Shown here: positions 37,253 to 49,236 of the stretch, in pieces | Numbering within the stretch: position 1 is the stretch's first letter | Layout: each line of letters opens with the position of its first letter | DNA from: Daucus carota subsp. sativus | Lineage: Eukaryota > Streptophyta > Magnoliopsida > Apiales > Apiaceae | Direction of reading: 5' to 3' | Length of the DNA: 64,000 nt | NCBI RefSeq assembly: GCF_001625215.2 | Contig: NC_030382.2 | Location: 34,024,610 to 34,088,609, forward strand | The notes under the pieces: model-generated | Seen by the model: only the letters and a program-made list of their open reading frames with translations | Told to the model about the DNA's origin: nothing | Databases searched by the model: none | Position numbers and translations under genes: made by a program

Positions 37253-40200
37253 TTAGGTGAACAAATGAGGGTACTTTTCACGCATATCACTTTCTAATTC
37301 CCAGGTTGACTCTTCAACCTTTGGGTTTCTCCACAATACTCTTACTAACTTAACTACCTTGTTTCTTAACACCTTCTCTTTTCTATCTAAAATTTCCACT
37401 GGCCTTTCTACATACGATAAATCTGCCTCGAGTTCTACCGGCTCATACTCTATCACATGTTTCGAATCTGGATTATACTTCTTAAGCATCGATACATGAA
37501 AGACGTTATGAATGTGCTCCATTTGCGGGGGTAACGCCAATTCGTATGCTACTTTGCCTACACGCCTCAAGATTTCAAATGGCCCCACGTATCGGGGACT
37601 TAGCTTGCCTTTCTTTCCGAATCTGGACAGTCCTTTCCATGGTGACACCTTCAGTAACACTGCTTCTCCGTCTTCAAATTCTACGTTCTTCCGGAATTGA
37701 TCTGCATAATTTCGTTGACGACTCTGTGCTGCAATTAGTCGTTTCTGAATAATTTCAACGACTTCCTTTGTTTGTTGTACTAATTCCGGTCCAAGTATCT
37801 TACGTTCTCCGACTTCATCCCAATATACTGGCGATCTACATTTGCGTCCGTAAAGAGCTTCATAAGGAGGCATCCCAATACTTGCGTGATAACTATTATT
37901 GTATGCAAACTCCACTAAAGGTAGATGTTCGTCCCAATTGCCTTTGAAATCGATTACGCAAACACGTAACATGTCCTCGATCGTCTGAATAGTTCTCTCA
38001 CTTTGGCCGTCTGTTTGTGGATGATATGCCGTACTCATATTCAATTTGGTGCCCAAGCATTCTTGAAAACTTTTCCAAAATCTTGAATTAAATCGTGGAT
38101 CTCTATCTGATACAATGGATACGGGGACTCCATGACGAACTACAATCTCTTTTAAGTACATATGAACTAATTTATCCAAAGAGAATCTCTCATTGATCGG
38201 AAGAAAATGAGCTGACTTGGTTAGTCTGTCCACTATAACCCAAATGGCATCATGGTTTGCTTTAGTCCTTGGTAATCCTACAATGAAATCCATAGCAATA
38301 TGTTCCCACTTCCATTCTGGAATCTCTAAAGGTTGCACTAATCCACTTGGTCTTTGGTGTTCTGCTTTCACTCTTTGACACGTAGAGCATTTACTCACCC
38401 ATTCTGCAATCTCTCTTTTCATGTCTGGCCACCAATAGTTCTCCTTTAAATCTCTATACATCTTAGTGCTGCCTGGATGAATTGAATATTTAGAATTGTG
38501 TGCTTCCTGCAAGATGTCATTCTTTAATTCTGTCACCGGTGGAATCCATATCCTAGAAGAAAATCTAAGAATACCTTGATCATCTTTCTGTGTACATAAC
38601 TCCTCCCCTACTAACTTATTCACATCCTGATCCATTACTTCTTCCTGACACTTCTTAATCTTTTCTAATAGCTCTGGTTGGAAAGTCATGGTATACATTG
38701 CTATCTCTGATGGTTCATGAATTCTTACCTCGATTTCCAACTTCTGAAACTCTTTATATAATTCCTCTGGCACAGTCAATACGTTTAACCTCTCCTTTTT
38801 ACTTAAAGCATCTGCTACAACATTGGCTTTTCCTGGATGATACTTAATCGTACAATCATAATCCTTAATCAACTCTAGCCATCTCCTTTGTCTCATGTTA
38901 AGCTCCTTCTGGGTAAAGATGTACTTCAAACTTTTATGATCTGTATAAATCTCACATTTTTCTCCGTACAGATAGTGTCTCCATATTTTCAATGCAAATA
39001 CAATAGCTGCTAACTCCAAGTCATGAGTAGGGTATTTCTGTTCATGAGGTTTCAGTTGTCTAGACGCATACGCAATAACTTTGTCATGTTGCATCAATAC
39101 ACATCCTAATCCCTTATAAGAGGCATCACTATAAATCACAAAATTCCCTTGATCATCTGGAAGGGACAATACTGGTGCTGACACTAATCTCTTCTTCAAC
39201 TCCTGAAAACTTTCCTCACACTTCTCATTCCATATGAACTTTTCATTCTTTCTAGTTAACTTAGTCAGTGGGGTCGCAACTCTTGAGAAATCCTGTACAA
39301 ACCTTCTATAATAACCTGCTAACCCCAAGAAACTCCTGATCTCTGTGGGGGTCTTTGGTCTTTCCCAATTCATTATAGCTTCAATCTTTGCTGGATCTAC
39401 CTTGATTCCTTCCCGACTCACTATGTGTCCTAGAAATTGAACTTCTTGTAGCCAAAATTCACATTTAGAAAACTTTGCATACAACTTCTCCTTTCTTAGT
39501 ATCTCTAAGGCTGTTCTTAAATGTTCTGCATGCTCCTCAACTGTCTTAGAATATATCAGAATATCATCTATAAAAACGATCACAAACTTGTCCAAATACT
39601 TCTTAAAGACTCTATTCATTAAATCCATAAAAGCTGCTGGTGCATTCGTTAATCCAAAAGCCATCACTAAAAATTCATAATGACCGTACCTTGTTCTAAA
39701 AGCTGTCTTAGGTATGTCCTCAGATTTGATTTTGAGCTGATGGTATCCTGACCTAAGGTCAATCTTAGAAAAATATTCTGCTCCTTTCAACTGGTCAAAC
39801 AAGTCGTCAATACGGGGTAAAGGATATTTATTCTTGATAGTAAGCTTATTTAGCTCTCTGTAATCTATGCACAACCTCATACTCCCATCTTTCTTCTTTA
39901 CGAACAACACTGGCGCTCCCCACGGGGATACACTCGGTCTGATCACTCCTTTTTCCAATAACTCTTGTAATTGTTTTGCCAATTCTTTCATCTCTACGGG
40001 TGCCATCCTATACGGGGCTTTAGATATCGGCTCCGTTCCAGGTGCTAAGTCAATTGCAAATTCTATCTCTCTATCTGGAGGAAGTCCTGGTAACTCATCC
40101 GGAAACACGTCTGGAAATTCATTCACTACAGGAATATTTTCAAGTTTTACTGGTTCTTGACTTTTATTAATTACATAGGCAATATAGGCTTCGCATCCTT

Positions 40201-41854
40201 GACGTAACATCCTTTTTGCTTGCATCATGGTTAAGAACTTCTTTACTTGCTTTTGTCCTCTAAACGTTATTACCTTGTCGTCTGGTGCCTTTAGTATTAC
40301 TTTCTTACTTTTACAATCTATCTGCGCACTATGTTTAGACAACCAATCCATCCCTAAGATTACATCAAATTCCCCCAACTTGAAAGGTATCAAGTCGGCG
40401 CAAAACTTACTTCCTAAAATCTCAACTTCACAATTAGGACAAACTTGATTAACGGGAATACGATCCTGATTAGCTAGCTCTACATTCATAACCTCATTCA
40501 ACAATTCAACCGGACAATTCAACTTATCAACAAAAGCTTGAGAAATAAATGATCTAGTGGCTCCGGAATCAATTAACACCTTAGCATTTAAAGAGTTTAC
40601 GTTAAGCGTACCTGCCACGACATCGGCATCCTGAATAGCATCCTTCACTGACATATCAAATACTCTTGCCCTAGGAGACTCATGCTCATTCACTTCTGGA
40701 ACAGTTCCCATGATTCTAAGTGCATTACTAACTGGAGCTGATGTTTTGCAATCCCTAGCCATATGTCCTTGCTTCCCACATTTGAAACATGCATATCCTA
40801 TAGCTGGAGCTTTACTTGTTGAGCCTCTATTGGTCTGATCCTTTATCGCTGGCTGGTTCTGACATTCTCTAGAGTAGTGTCCTTTCTGGTTGCATTTAAA
40901 ACATACCACATTCAGTTTGTTACATACTCCTCCATGTCTCTTGCCACACGTTTGACATTCTGGCATTGAAGGCCTTTGCTGATTGGCCTGACTTCCCGTA
41001 AGAAAACGTCCTCCTTGTCCACCACTGCCTATTCTCTTAAAATTAGGATTTCCTCTTGCTTGAAACTTCCTTTTCTTCTGGAACCTCCCTTGATGAGATG
41101 ATCCTCCTTTATTGTCTGGCTTTCTCTTCTTATCCTCTTTAGACTTCTGAAACAACTCATTCTCAGCCTCCGCAATCATTGCCTTCTCAACCACTGCCGC
41201 ATAAGTCTCTAATTGCAAAATAGCTAACTTGCTTCTAATCCAAGGCTTCAGACCTTGTTGGAATCTTTTTGCCCTCTGCCTATCGGTCTCTACATACGTT
41301 GGCACAAACCTAGCCAATTCCGCAAACTTATTCTCATATTCACCCACAGACATATTTCCTTGTTTCAGCTCTAAAAAGTTCAACTCCATTTGGTCCTGAA
41401 GAAACCTAGGAAAATACTTTTCTAAAAACAATTCCTTAAACCTCTCCCAAGTAATCTCAACTGTACCTTCCATATTCTTCACAGATTCCCACCAATACGT
41501 TGCTTCATTCTTTAAGTAATGACTAGCAAACTTTGTTTTCTGATCCTCACTTGCTGGAACTAATTCAAAACACTTTTCCATTTCTTTTAACCATGTTTGG
41601 GCTGCAACAGGATCTGCTGAGCCCTTAAACTCTGGAGGATGAACTGCCTGAAAAGTTTTAAAAGTTACCCTAGAACTTTCTTGATGTTGCTGTTGTCGGG
41701 TAAGATGAGCAGTTTGTTGTGCCAAAATTTGAATTAGTTGGGCCACAGTAGGATCTACTGGGCCTATGTTGACATTCTGGTTATCATTGTTATCATTAAT
41801 GCTGTTGGTGCCTTCAGGATCACTGTTGGCACGAGTATGTCTTGTTGGAGGCAT
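37253..41854 (-). CDS. Gag-Pol polyprotein of the Gypsy element
   Basis: One uninterrupted frame of 1,533 residues. Order: Gag domain (about 75-200); two CCHC knuckles ([14 protein letters not shown] and [14 protein letters not shown], about 316 and 355); aspartic protease ([13 protein letters not shown], about 422); reverse transcriptase ([10 protein letters not shown] ... FIDDILIYS, about 760); RNase H ([17 protein letters not shown], about 905). Next come integrase with its HHCC finger (about 1120-1160) and the D, D, E residues in [15 protein letters not shown] and [10 protein letters not shown]. The end is a chromodomain ([14 protein letters not shown] ... [18 protein letters not shown]). 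The start at 41854 (MPPTRHTR) is preferred over the in-frame ATG 18 bases upstream. That ATG lies in a pyrimidine tract ending in a 3' splice-site-like TTTACAG one base before this ATG. Confidence 0.96.
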   Translation of the reverse strand: MPPTRHTRANSDPEGTNSINDNNDNQNVNIGPVDPTVAQLIQILAQQTAHLTRQQQHQESSRVTFKTFQAVHPPEFKGSADPVAAQTWLKEMEKCFELVPASEDQKTKFASHYLKNEATYWWESVKNMEGTVEITWERFKELFLEKYFPRFLQDQMELNFLELKQGNMSVGEYENKFAELARFVPTYVETDRQRAKRFQQGLKPWIRSKLAILQLETYAAVVEKAMIAEAENELFQKSKEDKKRKPDNKGGSSHQGRFQKKRKFQARGNPNFKRIGSGGQGGRFLTGSQANQQRPSMPECQTCGKRHGGVCNKLNVVCFKCNQKGHYSRECQNQPAIKDQTNRGSTSKAPAIGYACFKCGKQGHMARDCKTSAPVSNALRIMGTVPEVNEHESPRARVFDMSVKDAIQDADVVAGTLNVNSLNAKVLIDSGATRSFISQAFVDKLNCPVELLNEVMNVELANQDRIPVNQVCPNCEVEILGSKFCADLIPFKLGEFDVILGMDWLSKHSAQIDCKSKKVILKAPDDKVITFRGQKQVKKFLTMMQAKRMLRQGCEAYIAYVINKSQEPVKLENIPVVNEFPDVFPDELPGLPPDREIEFAIDLAPGTEPISKAPYRMAPVEMKELAKQLQELLEKGVIRPSVSPWGAPVLFVKKKDGSMRLCIDYRELNKLTIKNKYPLPRIDDLFDQLKGAEYFSKIDLRSGYHQLKIKSEDIPKTAFRTRYGHYEFLVMAFGLTNAPAAFMDLMNRVFKKYLDKFVIVFIDDILIYSKTVEEHAEHLRTALEILRKEKLYAKFSKCEFWLQEVQFLGHIVSREGIKVDPAKIEAIMNWERPKTPTEIRSFLGLAGYYRRFVQDFSRVATPLTKLTRKNEKFIWNEKCEESFQELKKRLVSAPVLSLPDDQGNFVIYSDASYKGLGCVLMQHDKVIAYASRQLKPHEQKYPTHDLELAAIVFALKIWRHYLYGEKCEIYTDHKSLKYIFTQKELNMRQRRWLELIKDYDCTIKYHPGKANVVADALSKKERLNVLTVPEELYKEFQKLEIEVRIHEPSEIAMYTMTFQPELLEKIKKCQEEVMDQDVNKLVGEELCTQKDDQGILRFSSRIWIPPVTELKNDILQEAHNSKYSIHPGSTKMYRDLKENYWWPDMKREIAEWVSKCSTCQRVKAEHQRPSGLVQPLEIPEWKWEHIAMDFIVGLPRTKANHDAIWVIVDRLTKSAHFLPINERFSLDKLVHMYLKEIVVRHGVPVSIVSDRDPRFNSRFWKSFQECLGTKLNMSTAYHPQTDGQSERTIQTIEDMLRVCVIDFKGNWDEHLPLVEFAYNNSYHASIGMPPYEALYGRKCRSPVYWDEVGERKILGPELVQQTKEVVEIIQKRLIAAQSRQRNYADQFRKNVEFEDGEAVLLKVSPWKGLSRFGKKGKLSPRYVGPFEILRRVGKVAYELALPPQMEHIHNVFHVSMLKKYNPDSKHVIEYEPVELEADLSYVERPVEILDRKEKVLRNKVVKLVRVLWRNPKVEESTWELESDMREKYPHLFT

Positions 41855-41855
41855 T

Positions 41856-41858
41856 CTG
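41856..41858 (-). promoter_or_regulatory. Putative 3' splice site at the gag start
   Basis: The minus strand reads GTTTCTTCTTTACAG|A-ATG: a pyrimidine-rich tract and CAG, with the gag ATG starting one base later. It could pair with donor-like sites at 45934 (CAG|GTGAGG) or 42357 (CCAG|GTACAT). This is inferred from sequence only. Confidence 0.45.
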
Positions 41859-42207
41859 TAAAGAAGAAACAATTTACTCAGTCGTTTTAAATCAAATTCT
41901 CTTTTATAAAAAGTTTTTTTTTAAGAATACAGAGTTATACATTTTTGAAAACATTTTTGAGATTGTTGAACTAAATAAATTGCATGCTTCTTTACAGAAT
42001 GTAAAGCAATAAAAGAGAAGGGTTCAATATTATCACAAGAGTTTATGATTGGTACTGAAAGTAAAGTAAAGTAAAGCAAGTGCGATAAAGTAAAGGACAA
42101 GACTGTAAATAAAAGATGCTGATATATATAAGTCAGTGCTGGAGATACAAGCGTCAAGCGCTTCGTCAAAAGTAAAGTACAACAACAGCAACAGCAAGGC
42201 TATCACC

Positions 42208-42325
42208 TAGTCAGCTCGGTTAGTCTATATATACATGTCAAAATCTGCTGACAACCACAACAACATACCCGTCATCTAGTCAGCTCCGCTAGTCTATATA
42301 CATACATGTCAAAATCTGCTGACCT
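42208..42325. repeat. Direct repeat in the leader between the extra frame and gag
   Basis: Two copies of a ~46-bp unit (CTAGTCAGCTCSGYTAGTCT ... ACATGTCAAAATCTGCTGAC) start near 42208 and 42277. They lie in the ~530-bp space separating the extra frame from gag. Confidence 0.8.
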
Positions 42326-42386
42326 GATACATACTACACACTACACACTAATGTACCTGGCACCTCCGCTCTACAACTACTATCAT

Positions 42387-42908
42387 TTAGCTCCCAGGAA
42401 AAGTAGGACCTCCAAATGTGTCCAACTCTTTCATTATCCAAATAGCCCAGTCTGCTAAGTCACCATAACCCTCAGCCACGGTATTAAGCTTTGCCATCGC
42501 ATTCATTCTTACATCCACAATCCTCTGCCTCAGCTCTCGTTCAGCTCTACTAGGGTCCATCATCTGTATGATACGCTCCATCTCTCTGACCTGCCCAAGT
42601 AAGTACTGACGCTCCATCCTCATCGCCTCAAACTCATGATAAGGAACAGGGTCTGATGCAGTACGGAAAGAAGTGTGGATAGAAGAACCTCGGGTGGAAC
42701 TAAGGGTACTGGGTGGGGGTCCACGTATAAAAGGCCTAGCATGATAAGTCGAGGGTATCTTTCTGGATGGAACAACTGCTGCTGCGGCCAACACATCCTC
42801 TAAAGAGGGTGAAACAGGCTGGCGAAGCTCAGGTCTCTGAGGAGGTGAGGGTCCATTAACTGTGGTGTCTGAATGTTGTGAATATGGAGGAATGATAGGG
42901 TCGGACAT
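42387..42908 (-). CDS. Extra open frame upstream of gag, unknown function
   Basis: A 173-residue frame in the sense direction between the 5' LTR and gag, starting MSDPIIPPYSQHSD (alternative upstream ATG at 42941) and ending TFGGPTFPGS. The N-terminal half is Pro/Ser-rich with low complexity. Residues about 85-140 (YHEFEAMRMERQYLLGQVRE ... RAERELRQRIVDVRMNAMAK) look strongly helical and coiled-coil-like, followed by WAIWIMKELDTFG. It contains no Gag, protease or envelope-like feature and no signal peptide. A 3' splice-site-like TTGATTTGCAG lies nine bases before the ATG. Its intactness in a young element suggests it may be used, but I recognise no family. Confidence 0.6.
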   Translation of the reverse strand: MSDPIIPPYSQHSDTTVNGPSPPQRPELRQPVSPSLEDVLAAAAVVPSRKIPSTYHARPFIRGPPPSTLSSTRGSSIHTSFRTASDPVPYHEFEAMRMERQYLLGQVREMERIIQMMDPSRAERELRQRIVDVRMNAMAKLNTVAEGYGDLADWAIWIMKELDTFGGPTFPGS

Positions 42909-43083
42909 CATAAATATCTGCAAATCAATATAACAGAACACCTATAAGAATTCCTGATAGCACAAGAGCCTACTTCTCACTAATACTCACCTCTCACGTT
43001 CTATCTACCTATCACTCATTTCTAGTCCTAATCTTCTACCCAACCTAACAATCTAGGCTTGTTTCATTGACTTAAAACCTGTC

Positions 43084-43095
43084 GCTCTGATACCA
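43084..43095 (-). other. Primer-binding site (initiator Met-tRNA)
   Basis: TGGTATCAGAGC on the minus strand, three bases after the end of the 5' LTR. It matches the 3' end complement of plant initiator methionine tRNA. Confidence 0.9.
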
Positions 43096-45933
43096 ACCTG
43101 TGGCGCCCTCCAAACCCGGGTCAGAAGTTTGGGGTCCACAACATAACATAAACCTGTAAATAATATAATATATGCAGTGACCCTTAGCTGTCCATGGATC
43201 GCAACAGGTTAAAGTATAAAACAAGCCACAGCATAACTTTAATTATTACAAACCCAATCCCAAAATATAAACTTAAATCTTACAAGCTTACACATCATTT
43301 GTCTCTCGTTATTCAAACTAGTACATATATATAAAAAGCCAGGTGCCGCTGATAGCTTTCTTCATCTCCTAGCCTGGAATCCTGGCCTTACCACTAGCCT
43401 GAGGGTCATCGTTACCAACTTTCTCTGCTTTCACTGGAAAGAACATAAAATACCGCAAGAGTGAGCTAACCAGCTCAGCAAGTATAACAATATCAATTTA
43501 CAATATTAATCATAAGCTGAAGGAAACCAGTGTCTCAAGGAATCAATCTCAATACCAAGATTTGTTTTTAGAACATTGATTAGAATTGGATATTAAATTT
43601 ATTTTTAAAAAATCAAAGGTTAGGCTGCTGATCAGTCAGACACTAACCCCGAGCAGGTCCCACCATGCTCGTTTACTGGATCCAAGGCACACATTGGCCT
43701 AAAGCGACCACTCATCTGGTCTGACCATTCATTTGGTCCAAGTTAGAAAACTATCCAATTCTATCACAATCAAGATGATCAACAATATTATTCAATAAAA
43801 TAGAAACATCAACATCATAAATAAATTTTGAAGCAGAAGCAGACTACTATTCAAAGTGTCTCAGATAGATCTCAACGGAGGAATGAGAAATAACTTCATG
43901 GTTTAGACAAGAATTAAACATTGTCTCATAAGATGGCAAAGCATATCAAAGTGTAGCGTTTATATGAAGAAGGGTTCTAGGTTCACAAAAAGAGAATCCA
44001 AGTATAAATGAATGCTGTTAAGATCAAGAAACTGGAGTTTATGGAAAGAATCAATCAACTGTAAGGTATATGCCATAACAGACGTTATTTGGGGTTGGTC
44101 AACTGGTTACGGTCTGAAAGAAGAGTGATTGATAACTGGTTGAGGTATCGAGGGTATATTCTTGAAATGAAATTAGGTTCTTATGGTAATCATTTGGAAG
44201 TTTTAAAGATTGAAGGTTTACAATTGAAATAAGTTTCGTAGCAGGTATCAAAGAATCGGTCAAAGGTTCAAGATTCAATAAGGTAAGTAATCCATAATAT
44301 AGTTCAAGAAATATGGTTGAAGGTTCAAGAATCAATAGGATAAATAATCCATAAAATAGTTCAAGAAATTTGGTTGAAGGTTCAAGAATCAATAGGATAA
44401 ATAATCCATGCTATAATTCAATAGGTCACATGACTTTATCAGAAAGTTCACTAAATAACCACAACAGATACAAAATATAATTGAAGGAAAGTCTGAGGGA
44501 AACTTGCCTTATATAGCTGATCTCAGGTTTCAATTACACCTGCTCGCTATACTACTCTATAGCCACTTGCTTTTCCTTTCTACGCCTCGTTTCGTCTGCT
44601 AATCACAACAATCATCTATCAATATATGATCTCATACTATTTTTATCATCACACCTTCACAACGAGTTCCTAACTACCCTTCGTTTCATTTAAATCCGAC
44701 TTACGGATTAAAAGATATGTCAAACACAATCATATAAGGTTCACATAGGCATGTAACACACCCATCAGATATCATATAACATATATCAAATAAGATATTC
44801 AATAAAATTTATTTTTCCAAAGAAGGTTTGAAGTCAAAAGGATTTTTTTCTGGCATTTGATATGAATTTTAGAACATTTTTCGGAATTAAAACGGGTCAA
44901 AGAATCATTTTATAAATAAATAATCAATTCTGGATACTCGAAATCAAGTCCGAAATCATTTGAAAACAATTAACGAGCTTCACACATATTTTAGAATAAT
45001 ATTTCAAAGCTCGAAACTATTTTTCGGAATTTTAAAATCATTTAAAATAATTAAATCTAATTAATAAATCAATTAAAATCAATTAATAATTAATTAAAAT
45101 AATTAATCAATTAATATTTAAATTAATTGACTAATTATAATTAATTACTAATTAAAATTAATTAATAAATTAAATCAGAATTGTTTTTGAATTAATAAAT
45201 AATTAAAAACTATTTTTGAAATTAATTAAAATATATTTTTGAAAATAAAGGAAAAGGTTTTATTTGTAAAGTTTTAAAACTTTGTCGCAGGGGTGTAAAG
45301 TGTAAGATTCTGAAACCTGGGGTCAAAAAGTGTAAGAAATGAAAGTATGATCCTACAACTTCACCATCTCCAAAACGTCGGGGACCGAACTGTAATTTTA
45401 CAGTCGGCGCCGCCGCCCGACGTCGGAGATGGAGAATTCGGCTACCTTTAGCCACAAAACTCCACAGATCACTTCTCCTGGTTGCTATAACCTTGTTCCA
45501 CCATTCAGATTCATCAAACATAGCCGGAATCGGCCGGAAAACCTCGAAGAAACTCGCCGTCGCCGGCGAGTTTCTCTCTCCCGATTTGCACGATTCCGGC
45601 GTCCTCCACAACATTTTATCCCACCATTCGACTCTTCTATCTATGCTCAACCTATTGCACACCTCAATTTGTACCCAGAATCAACAAATCAAAAGTTCCC
45701 AATTCCAATTAAGAACATTCATCGCGATTTAGAACCCTAGTTCTTCAATTCGATAATTAAACCTCAAATTAACTATGTTATTGAACTCCAAATCACACAT
45801 ATGATATACCAAAATGATCACAATTCAATTCTCTACAACATACAATCATCAAAACACATAAACATCTTCAAAATCAAAAATCCCTAATTTAATTTAAATG
45901 ACTTCGAATTAAAAACCTTAAATCTCTCCTCAC

Positions 45934-45936
45934 CTG
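45934..45936 (-). promoter_or_regulatory. Putative 5' splice site in the 5' LTR
   Basis: The minus strand reads GATTTACAG|GTGAGG, close to the plant donor consensus, about 200 bp downstream of the LTR TATA box. It would remove a ~3-kb LTR/leader intron if joined to the acceptor at 42918 or a ~4.1-kb one if joined to that at 41856. Confidence 0.4.
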
Positions 45937-46136
45937 TAAATCTCTTGATGTTTTTGATGCTAGAATCAGATTCTACTCCTCAAAACCTTCGATTTGGATA
46001 CTTGAACGCTGAAATCTGAGTCCGATAACGCTTCCAAATCTTCGTTTGAATCTCAAGAACACGAAGAACACTCTCTCACTAAACCCGTGTTTTACTGAGA
46101 TTATGATTTCCCCGATGAATTAAATTGCGGTTAAGG

Positions 46137-46146
46137 CTATTTATAG
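46137..46146 (-). promoter_or_regulatory. LTR TATA box
   Basis: CTATAAATAG on the minus strand, followed by GC-containing sequence. It sits about 650 bp into the 5' LTR and is the likely promoter of the element. The same motif occurs at the equivalent place in the 3' LTR (about 36550). Confidence 0.7.
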
Positions 46147-47339
46147 TTTTGAAAAATTAATACCCCTTTGGATCATATATGACACGAAAATACAATGTTT
46201 AATAGCTTTATATAATAAAACAAGTCCAATCGGTACCGGTTTTCGAGATAACTATCAAAACGGGCTTTTTAATCAGTCATTAGTATGCGGGTCCCATTGT
46301 AATTATTACAAGATAAGGATGAGGTAAAATATCTAGTTTCACGTTTATCGAGACAAACAGATAATTATCGAATACCGAAAAACTCCGCCGGACCGGCTCC
46401 GGAACAAACCGTACTCCGGATCGAAAAAGTCAAAACATGAAAAGTGTCCGGAATATTCAAATTAAGCTAAAGGTGAGTTTTGTTGAAATTTTCGGGAAAT
46501 AAAATCTCGGTACCGTTACAAGTTGACGGTTTTCGTAAAATCAAAATAATTAATAATTAAATGTAATATACGTAATTAAATCCATAAATCAAATATAAAA
46601 TCATACAACAACACATAAATCGATATGAAAATATCTAAATAAACTATATTTCGTACTGAACATATAAAAATTGATATTCCTCAAAATTTAATCAGAAATG
46701 TATAACTAAATAGATAGAACAGGAACCAATTAATTCCCAGAAATTCATATAATATTCATTAATCATTAAAATAATTACACGGATAATCCCAGATGTTACA
46801 CCTTCACTTATAAATTGGCTGTATGGCAAAATGTAAAGAGCGCTTATTTTCAGCTAAAGAAGCTCCAAGAAAAAGCTTCAAAATCCAGCTTCTTTTTTAA
46901 CTCCAGCTTATTACAAACACTTCCTTTTCCTTTTCTTCGCCGCCGATCTTCTCCTGCAACTCTTTTTCTTTAATTCTTCTTGCAGCACTTCTTCTTTAAT
47001 TAACAGAAAATAGAATTTTTTCTTCTAATGCATAGTGTTTATATTTTTAATGCATAGTTCTTATATTTTTTATTTATAAAATATTTTGTCTATTAATAAT
47101 AGAAGGTTTTGTATTATTATAATTTATTTTTAAATAAAACAATTTATATTACAAAATTACACAACTATACTAACTTATAAGTTAAGTTATCCAAACACTT
47201 AAATAACTTATAAGAACTTATAAGTCACGGTATCCAAACACTTGTAATAACTTTTAAGTCTAAATCAACTTTTCACTTTTAATCCACTTATTTATTTTAA
47301 GCAATAAGTCACTTCTTTTAAGTCGAGCCAAACGGCCCC

Positions 47340-47812
47340 TATGAAAATTGGATTGTCAACTAATAATTTCAAGAATTCATCAACTACTAATTTAGAACTT
47401 ATTAGTTGACAACAAAGTACTTTGAAAGGACATTAATCACACGGGCTAGAAATGAAAAAGTAGTCATATATTAAGAACCTAAGGCCTGCCATTTCTAAGC
47501 AAAACAACACGAAAACATTCAAATATATGCATCAACAGAAAAATACTGGAAAAGCGTGAAAAATATAGTAACATCAATTGCTAATAGAAGTTGATATTTT
47601 TCAAATGAAAAAAAAATAAAATTAGTTTTCTAATAATTTAACTTACAAATAAAATATAATTTCATACTTTATTAAAAATTATAATTTATTATTGATAATT
47701 AATTTTTTAGAGAACACAAGTAAAATTATTATTTGAATTGTTATTTAACATAGAATATTTTTTTAATAGTATTATTTAATATAAGAGTTATGCTTATTAT
47801 ATACTCCATCTG
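47340..47812. other. AT-rich intergenic DNA
   Basis: No gene or element end recognised. Confidence 0.5.
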
Positions 47813-47902
47813 TCCCAGCAGATTCTTTATGTTACTTTTTGGTACGTATTTTGAGACTCCTATAAAGTATACTTACATAATATATATATATATATATATA
47901 TA

Positions 47903-48354
<452 letters not shown>

Positions 48355-48416
48355 TCTTGAAAAAAGTTTGACGTTTAAATTTTTATTAAAAAAAGAAAAA
48401 AATTAGAAAAACGTTA

Positions 48417-48680
48417 CTCCCTCCATATATTTTTAGTTGTCACATTTTTATTTTAATTGGTCAAATTGACTAACTTTTGACCTAAGATTATAAGTCACTC
48501 TTTTCTTATTTTAAAAAACTTAAAGTTACATCTTAAAATAGATTAAAAATTATTTCCGATGACATATTTTTTTTATTTTATCAATTAATAAATTATTAAT
48601 AAATTTTAGCCAAATTTTGGTCAGTTTAACCGACACAAAACCAAATGTGATAACTAAAAAAAACTATATTTTGAGAGTCT
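48417..48680. mobile_element. Stowaway-like MITE, right end eroded
   Basis: The left end CTCCCTCCATATATTTTTAG follows TA. The subterminal TTAGTTGTCACATTTT is mirrored near 48640 (AAATGTGATAACTAAA), but the terminal GGAGGGAG is missing. Confidence 0.6.
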
Positions 48681-48874
48681 CAAATCTGCCTAACAATGTA
48701 GGCAGTCAGTCTGGGCAGATTATCAGAATCCTTTATCCTGCAGATGCTCTAAGGATGAGGATGCAGCGAGCTAGGATGGAGGGCCCTGTATAGGATCGTG
48801 TGCGATTTATTCACCTAGCTGAAAGTTGACCAAGACTTAAAAATCTGAGTGAGTAGTAGACTAGTAGTTACATA

Positions 48875-49155
48875 CTCCCTCCGTCCCACCCAATTGTTTA
48901 CATTGGGTTTGTGCACGGAGGTTAAGAAATATGTATAAAGTAGTGAAAAAGAGGAAGAAAAGTGGGTGAAGTGGTGGGACCCATCGATTTTTAATATATA
49001 AAAGAGAGATAGTGGAGTAAAAGTAGTGTGAAAAGGAAGGAAAAGTGATAAAGTGATGGGACCCATTAACTATTTTAGGAAAGTTTTGTAATGTAAAAAA
49101 ATGGATGGGACGTCCAAAAGAGGTAACTGTAAAGAACCTGGTGGGACGGAGGGAG
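48875..49155. mobile_element. Stowaway MITE at the 5' end of the CNL gene
   Basis: The ends are CTCCCTCCGTCCCACC and GGTGGGACGGAGGGAG, flanked by TA at 48873-48874 and 49156-49157. The ends are perfect inverted repeats, so the insertion is fairly young. It supplies two ATGs (49101 and 49105). The second is in frame with the resistance gene and would add 44 residues, 17 of them MITE-encoded. Confidence 0.9.
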
Positions 49156-49236
49156 TACTACTTTACATCCAACCATCAGCTCGAAATAGAGATCTACAAA
49201 TCTGTAGATAAAAATCATTACAACTTACAAGAAACA

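Larger units (their letters stand above)
33513..46800 (-). mobile_element. Complete Ty3/Gypsy chromovirus LTR retrotransposon, Tekay/Del-like
   Basis: A 13,288-bp element on the minus strand, flanked by the 5-bp duplication CCTTC (33508-33512 and 46801-46805). The two LTRs are each 3,702 bp, begin TGTAACATCTGGG and end GGGCGCCACA. A Met-tRNA primer site, a polypurine tract, an intact gag-pol frame with C-terminal chromodomain and an extra frame before gag are all present. About 15 base differences and no indel were seen between LTRs by eye (~0.4%). At the rate used for rice LTRs (1.3e-8 per site per year) that means roughly 0.15 million years. It appears structurally competent. The long LTRs, primer site and chromodomain sequence suggest the Tekay (Del) lineage. 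Confidence 0.95.
43099..46800 (-). repeat. 5' LTR of the Gypsy element
   Basis: 3,702 bp, same length as the 3' LTR. Differences noted include G/A at 44238, A/C at 44312 and T/G at 44431. There are also changes around 45410, 45437, 45565 and 46393 (ACCGGC against AATGGC). Confidence 0.95.
33462..47339. mobile_element. ~590-bp GGGCGTTTGG-type MITE split by the Gypsy element
   Basis: The left piece is 33462-33512 (GGGTGTTTGGGGATTG then GGGCTTAAAAGCCCA). The right piece is 46806-47339, ending GAGCCAAACGGCCCC. With the Gypsy element and one CCTTC copy removed, the two parts match, in inverted orientation, the intact relative at 60068-60726. Shared blocks include GGGCTTAAAAGCCCA, GCGCTTAT and AAGAAGCTC. 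The span given includes the 13.3-kb insertion. Confidence 0.7.

Noticed and set aside
42208..42325. CRISPR-like array (two direct repeats with a spacer)
   Set aside because: Only two long copies in a retrotransposon leader of a plant genome; it is a simple tandem duplication.
49105..49236. N-terminal extension of the CNL protein from ATG 49105
   Set aside because: Its first part is encoded by a Stowaway end (GGTGGGACGGAGGGAG); CNL proteins begin with the Rx-N helix found at 49237.
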